From contig CM059974.1 in NCBI GenBank assembly GCA_030490835.1, forward strand, positions 2,673,501-2,737,500: a stretch of 64,000 nucleotides of DNA. Reading direction: 5' to 3'. A program made the position numbers and the translations under genes. The notes under the pieces were generated by a model, which ran no database searches, was not told the origin of the DNA, and saw only the letters and a program-made list of their open reading frames with translations. This DNA comes from Annona cherimola. Its lineage: Eukaryota > Streptophyta > Magnoliopsida > Magnoliales > Annonaceae. The number at the start of each line of letters is the position of its first letter. Within the stretch, counting starts at the first letter, position 1. Below are positions 59,560-64,000 of the stretch, in pieces.

Positions 59560-60960
59560 AAGTGCAGGTGTACGTAGTATACCTAAGTTTTGTTAGTGTG
59601 TTTTGATTTAATTACTGTAAATACGTGTATACGTCTGGCTTGGTAGGGAAGAAAATGCTGAGATAAAAGAGTGACAGAGGTAGAGACGGAAAGAATGGGG
59701 TGTTTTTGTAAAATGACTTTGGATGGAGGGGTTTTTGTTAATGTAAAACAAGTTGTTTTTACGTAATGCGGTACTTGGGGGGTTTTTGGCATTTCGCAAG
59801 AAGTTGGATATGGGTTGGATCTTTCGCGGGAACGAGATTTCCGTTTCTGGCAACTTGCTCGTCACAACTCGCAGTGGCCGTCGAGTGCGTGGGGCCAGCG
59901 GGCTGCTTGTGGCGGCACGTGGCGATCGTACATTGGTTTAAGAAAAGTGGATGCGCCCCGCAACTTGGGTGTATGTGGGGCCCATTACTTTGTCGTCATC
60001 CGGGGCTGAGAGCTATCGGCGTGTCGGCCTCATCCCAAACTGCACTGATGATCCGGGCCGCCAACGCTTGGGATTTTTTTCGATGGAAAATTCTGGGAAG
60101 GACGAAAATTCGAGGAATGGTGTGATAAAAATAAAGAATTAGGGAGTACTTAAAAATAATAGCGGCCATTTTTGGGAACTCGATCCACGCGGCGCTTGAT
60201 TCGTTTTCGGAGTATAGATGGGGAGAGGAGGGCAGATCTCGGGTCTTTCGTTCAAATCTTGCAAGAGCCCACGTACCACGCGTGCAATAGGAATTATTGT
60301 GTATTGGATTTTTAGTGGGCCATGAATGACAAAAACCCACCCGTAGTGCTTTGGATTATGGATCCATGATCCTGTCATGCAGATCGATGGCCTGAAATAT
60401 AAATACTATTATATTTCTTTTGAAGAATAAATATCATTATTTTAATCTGATGTAATTTTTCAGCAAGATGATTTGTGATTAGCGTAGTTATTTCAATTAT
60501 GATGGTGACGATGATAGTTATTTCAATTAGATAAATTTTAAAATTATGGGTACCAAATTCTTATTAGTTTATACGATTTAAGCTCGTAAACCTTTAATAA
60601 TCGATAGCACAACTTTCTAAACGCATAATTGAGACGGTACTGATTTATGGTATTTTCAACATAAATTAAAAGCTAAAATACGATCTTCTCGACTCTAGAA
60701 ATCTAGGACTCCGCCACAACTTCCACGCGTAAGTGTGTGTTGGCCCCACAAATTGGACGACTCTCATCGACCAACGTGCTAAGCCCAAGATTCCCAGCGT
60801 CGGACAAACGCCAATCGTCGCGGGGAGAGAGCTGCATGGGCCCCACAGCGAAGATTGCTGACGTGCCCCTATCTACTCGGCCGTCCACGCACTTCGTAAG
60901 TGGGCCGCTTCGTCGGAGCTGAGATGCGCAGCCGCGCAGGGGCGTAACATCTTTCGCTAT
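59560..60960. other. 3' flank of PLATZ with GC-rich patches
   Basis: GC-rich, CpG-containing blocks at 59860-60090 and 60690-60950, with several competing frames on both strands but no recognisable protein. Could be regulatory DNA of a neighbouring gene outside the window. Confidence 0.4.
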
Positions 60961-60963
60961 TAA

Positions 60964-61254
60964 GGGTGTGTTTGGTTGGAGGTAAAACTTTTGATGAAAA
61001 GTTTTAAAGGTAGAAGTTGTCATATTGATAGAAAATGATGTGATATAATAGGGGTAATGATGAGGAGTAAAGAGAATAAAGTTAAAATAGATAGGTTAGT
61101 TGTATGGGTAGTTGTGTAGAAATGATTGAAAAGTAGGGTAGTTTGTATAGAAAAATATGAAAAAATAATTAAAAAATAGAATAGTTATGAAGAGTGAAAA
61201 GTTTTGTGTTGAAAAGTTTTAATTGATAAGTTTTGGCCCTGAACAAACACACCC
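60964..61254 (+). mobile_element. Tourist-like MITE, 291 bp, best-preserved copy
   Basis: Termini GGGTGTGTTTGGTTGG and GAACAAACACACCC; TSD TAA at 60961-60963 and 61255-61257. A 3-bp TWA target and this TIR fit PIF/Harbinger Tourist MITEs. Reference copy for those at 2899, 27390, 27553 and 61611. Confidence 0.88.
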
Positions 61255-61270
61255 TAAAGTAGGCGACGGT

Positions 61271-61289
61271 ATTCTCATGAAAAAAAAAA
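61271..61289 (+). mobile_element. 19-bp poly(A) micro-insertion with 14-bp TSD
   Basis: ATTCTCATG plus A run between perfect direct repeats AAGTAGGCGACGGT (61257-61270 and 61290-61303). The insert resembles the 3' terminus of the SINE at 1204-1478 (ACTCATAAAAAAA on the minus strand). Confidence 0.7.
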
Positions 61290-61303
61290 AAGTAGGCGAC
61301 GGT

Positions 61304-61607
61304 GCTGGAAGGTCCGTCAACGTGCGGCCATCAGCCATCCACGCGACGGGCCCACTTTCAACGATCTGTAAACCGTCCAAACTGTCCGGCCGCCTTACAT
61401 GACTTGCGAGGAGGATAATTCAAAAAATTCCAGTGCAAGGCTGACGTGGGCAGCACACACTTCGGCCAATCACACGTCAGAATTTCAGGCCGTCAATTCG
61501 GAGGTCATGCCTTAAATTGCGAACCCGATTTGTTGAGGGCCCACCGCCGATTGCTGCAGTGATTTTCTTGTTAGGCAGGCCGCCCGAGAACAAGACTCCT
61601 TTTTTAT
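61304..61607. other. GC-rich intergenic block
   Basis: Continuation of the 60.7-60.95 kb GC-rich sequence after the MITE, with GACGTGGG and ACACGTCAG words (ACGT cores). No coding potential recognised. Confidence 0.4.
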
Positions 61608-61610
61608 TAA

Positions 61611-61880
61611 GAGTGTTTGGTAATGCATAAAATTTTTTAATTTAAAATTTTTTAGTCTCTAAAACTATTCTATTTCATAATTTTTTCATTTCTTTTTTTA
61701 CAATTATCTTACTTTTTAATTATTTCTATAGAACTACCAATATTTCTAATTTATCTATTTTAACTTTATTTTCTTTGTTCCTCATCATTATCACAATCAT
61801 ATCATATCATTTTTTTCACATTTCAAAAACTTTTATCCCAAAATTTTTTTATCGAAAATTTTATCACTTCCCAAACACAC
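61611..61880 (-). mobile_element. Tourist-like MITE, reverse orientation
   Basis: Begins GAGTGTTTGGTAATG after TAA (61608-61610), ends CTTCCCAAACACAC. Internal order is the reverse complement of 60964-61254 (ATCTATTTTAACTTTATT, CCTCATCATTA, CATATCATATCAT). No clean right TSD. Confidence 0.72.
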
Positions 61881-61883
61881 ATA

Positions 61884-62140
61884 TTTATATTCGTTTTAAT
61901 ATCTATTACAATGAATTTCTCATACATTCTTACAAATGGTGAAGTCAATATAATCTCATCTAAGAAATTTGAAGATATATTGTTCTCTTTAAGAAACTTA
62001 GACACATAGCTCTACCAAATAACTATATAAACACAACTCCCAAATAATAAATAGGGACGAATGCCCCTGTTGCCCCTGTTGCCAGTCAAACTTGTGACAA
62101 TGGGATGTCTGATGACAAAGTTACCACCAGGGTGGCGATC
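61884..62140 (-). mobile_element. tRNA-type SINE, minus orientation
   Basis: On the minus strand A-box-like CCCTGGTGGTAACTTTG, weak B-box AAGTTTGACTGG, a duplicated GGGGCAACA, then TATTTGGTAGAGCTATGTGTC and ATTTGTAAGAATGTATGAG, ending TTGTAATAGATATTAAAACG. It shares the body with 44335-44586 and abuts a MITE. Confidence 0.7.
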
Positions 62141-62553
62141 TTATAGTTACTTGAAAATAAGACTTAACTACCCATAAAAATATCAACTATATACAAGGAC
62201 CATTGAGATTCTTGACAATGGGCCCGTCTCAACTCTAGTAGGGGGTTTGGAAAGTGTGGTTGCAGTGGAAAATAAAATGTTTTAAAAAGTGAGTGAATGA
62301 TGCATTATGATAAGAATAAAAAGGAAATAAATAAGATAATTATGAGAAAAATGATTAGAATATGAAGATAAATTTGAAAAAAAATAGAATTACTAGATAA
62401 TTAAGATATCAAATCATTTATAAGAAAATATGTAAAAGATTGACAAAATTATAAAAACCGGTCTCATGTGATAATTAAATGACTCCTAAAATTTTTGATA
62501 AATCATGTGTTGGCGCTTATTTAAAGCTTAAGTTTTAACTTGTAATACCTAAA
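62141..62553. other. Intergenic, nothing firm
   Basis: GGGGGTTTGGAAAGTG at 62240 recalls a Tourist left end, but no matching right end was found. Confidence 0.35.
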
Positions 62554-62930
62554 GAGGGATGATTTTGTTAAGTCGGGCTAACTAAGGCCTTAGTTAGCAT
62601 AGTTAAAAAAACATACATTTTTTTATTTTTTTATTTTTTTATAAATATGTAAAGTTAGGTGTATTTGACCTATAAACTGAGTTTTACCATTTTTGGATGC
62701 TTTTAAGTTTTTTTATTTTTAAACACAATAGCATTTTTGTAATTTCTGAGTCAAAAAATTATGAAAATATCACTGTACTTAAAAATAAAAAATACTTAAA
62801 AGCATGCAAAAATATAAAACTCGGTTTATAGGTTAAATACACATAGCTCTGTATGTTTATAAAAAAAATAAAAATAATAAAAAATAGATTTTTTGGTGGG
62901 ACACATGGGGGCAGTCATGCGAACACCCCT
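62554..62930. mobile_element. Degenerate foldback MITE related to 6797-7197
   Basis: Inverted arms: AGGTGTATTTGACCTATAAAC and ACTGAGTTTTACC at the left pair with AAAACTCGGTTTATAGG and TTAAATACACATAG at the right (positions about 62651-62690 and 62810-62850). Ends GAGGGATGATTTTGTTAAGT and GCGAACACCCCT are weakly inverse. Same architecture as the Mutator-like MITEs. Confidence 0.6.
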
Positions 62931-64000
62931 ATTTAAATTCTAACTTAATTTGTGTACATAGGATTGAGTTGAAACTCAGTTTTAAAAAAATTATTTATCA
63001 ATGATAAGTTTAAATTTTCATGAACTCAAGTTGCAACAAATCCTTCTCAATATGTTTCGAAAATATTGTTGGCAAAAATCAGATTTTCAGGTTTGAAAGA
63101 TAAAAATTACAATTATTATGACAAAATACAATAAATATGCTGATCATCAAGGTAGGTTAATATCACATTATTTTGTACATATTTTGTTGAGATATACCTA
63201 GTGGTGCATGTACCAAGGGGAGACCGGAGATGCATTCTTGCGATGTGTCACCCATGTCATGATTTCTCGAAAAGTCATGACAAGTGGTCCATATTTAACT
63301 GGAAAGGGGAACTCACATGTCCCACATTTTAGCCAATTTATTCTCACTCTTGGCCACCTAAAATGGAAAGATCCTTCAACACATGTGGCCCACCAGAATT
63401 CTAGGCTGATAATTGCAGTTAGGCAAAGAAATGATAATTATAATTCATAAAAGAGCTCCAATTCACTGAAGCGGGTTCCACCAAAAGAATTGGTAGAATC
63501 TCTTCGTTTGGCCCCATTTTGATGACTAATCAAAATCCAATCAGATCATTGTATCGAACATGATCATTTGTTTGATTATATATGACACCAGAAATCATTT
63601 GAATTCATGTTTTCTGAGTGCGGTAACCTTTAAAAATATATGAAAACGATGCATAAAGTGTAAATCATTTAAACACATACATATAAGCATTACAATACTA
63701 TAATAATTTATAAAATTATTCATTTACGTAGTAGGAAAGTATAAATGCCTATTTAAAAGTTCTAAAACTCATTTAACAATTAAACCATTTTACTACGTTT
63801 TTATTGACCTTTAAATGATAATAATTTATAACGATTTTAATTATATGAAATTCGAACAAAAATAGTCACACCGGATTTTTATCAATCATCAAAACCAAAC
63901 TAAGAGTTTCCCTATTTCACAGAGGTCGACCGAGTCGGAACTCTCCACAGAATATGTAAAATCATGAATAAAAAAATTAAGATTTGTAGCTACACATGCT
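62931..64000. other. Intergenic; reversed MITE-family remnant near 63610-63830
   Basis: No gene recognised. On the minus strand, AACGTAGTAAAATGG, TTTAAATGATTTACAC and ATAGTATTGTAATGC near 63610-63830 follow the order of the 45010 repeat, so this is a diverged reversed copy. The rest is unassigned. Confidence 0.4.

Noticed and set aside
1..64000. CRISPR arrays, rRNA, tRNA genes, autonomous LTR retrotransposons
   Set aside because: None seen. tRNA-like A/B boxes all belong to SINE heads and do not fold as complete tRNA genes; no gag-pol or transposase frame is present.

Overview
This is a 64 kb piece of an AT-rich flowering-plant nuclear genome. The evidence is GT-AG introns, a plant-specific PLATZ transcription factor, cell-wall type glycine-rich proteins, and a dense mixture of SINEs, MITEs and small hAT-like elements. 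I cannot name the species. Gene density is low: two complete genes are convincing (a Cys/Ser-rich protein at 29.5-30.1 kb on the minus strand, and a four-exon PLATZ gene at 58.4-59.4 kb on the plus strand). Besides these there is a small tandem family of secreted glycine-rich protein (GRP) genes at 4.5-15.4 kb, all on the minus strand.

The GRP cluster has three members. GRP-1 (4469-5728) is intact, with a signal peptide, TATA box and about 390 residues of Gly-rich repeats. GRP-psi (10805-11108) is a decayed relic without its TATA box or signal-peptide core. GRP-2 (14718-15405) has a signal peptide, TATA box and an intact-looking C-terminus, but a one-base frameshift in a C4/G4 run splits its reading frame. 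Flanking sequence of GRP-psi and GRP-2 is also duplicated (about 9.94-10.45 kb and 11.87-12.45 kb), so a gene-plus-flank tandem duplication can be inferred.

The rest is intergenic and dominated by short non-autonomous mobile elements, many with boundaries readable from target-site duplications (TSDs). They include about twelve tRNA-type SINE copies (ten in minus orientation), four hAT-like elements with 8-bp TSDs, a 401-bp Mutator-like MITE with a perfect 9-bp TSD, Tourist-like MITEs with 3-bp TSDs (one nested inside another), a 189-bp CACTA-type MITE, a solo-LTR/TRIM-like unit, and a dispersed GGGCCCA-terminated MITE family sitting in TA repeats. A LINE RNase H fragment lies at the left end. 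No autonomous transposon, CRISPR array, tRNA or rRNA gene was seen.

The most interesting observations are the GRP birth-and-decay series with a conserved promoter footprint, the poly(A) micro-insertions flanked by direct repeats that look like extremely truncated SINE tails, the hAT element interrupting a SINE, a 1.77-kb hAT-like element carrying a GC-rich segment, and complementary CT and AG repeats at the two ends of the PLATZ gene. All identifications were made by eye, without database searches.
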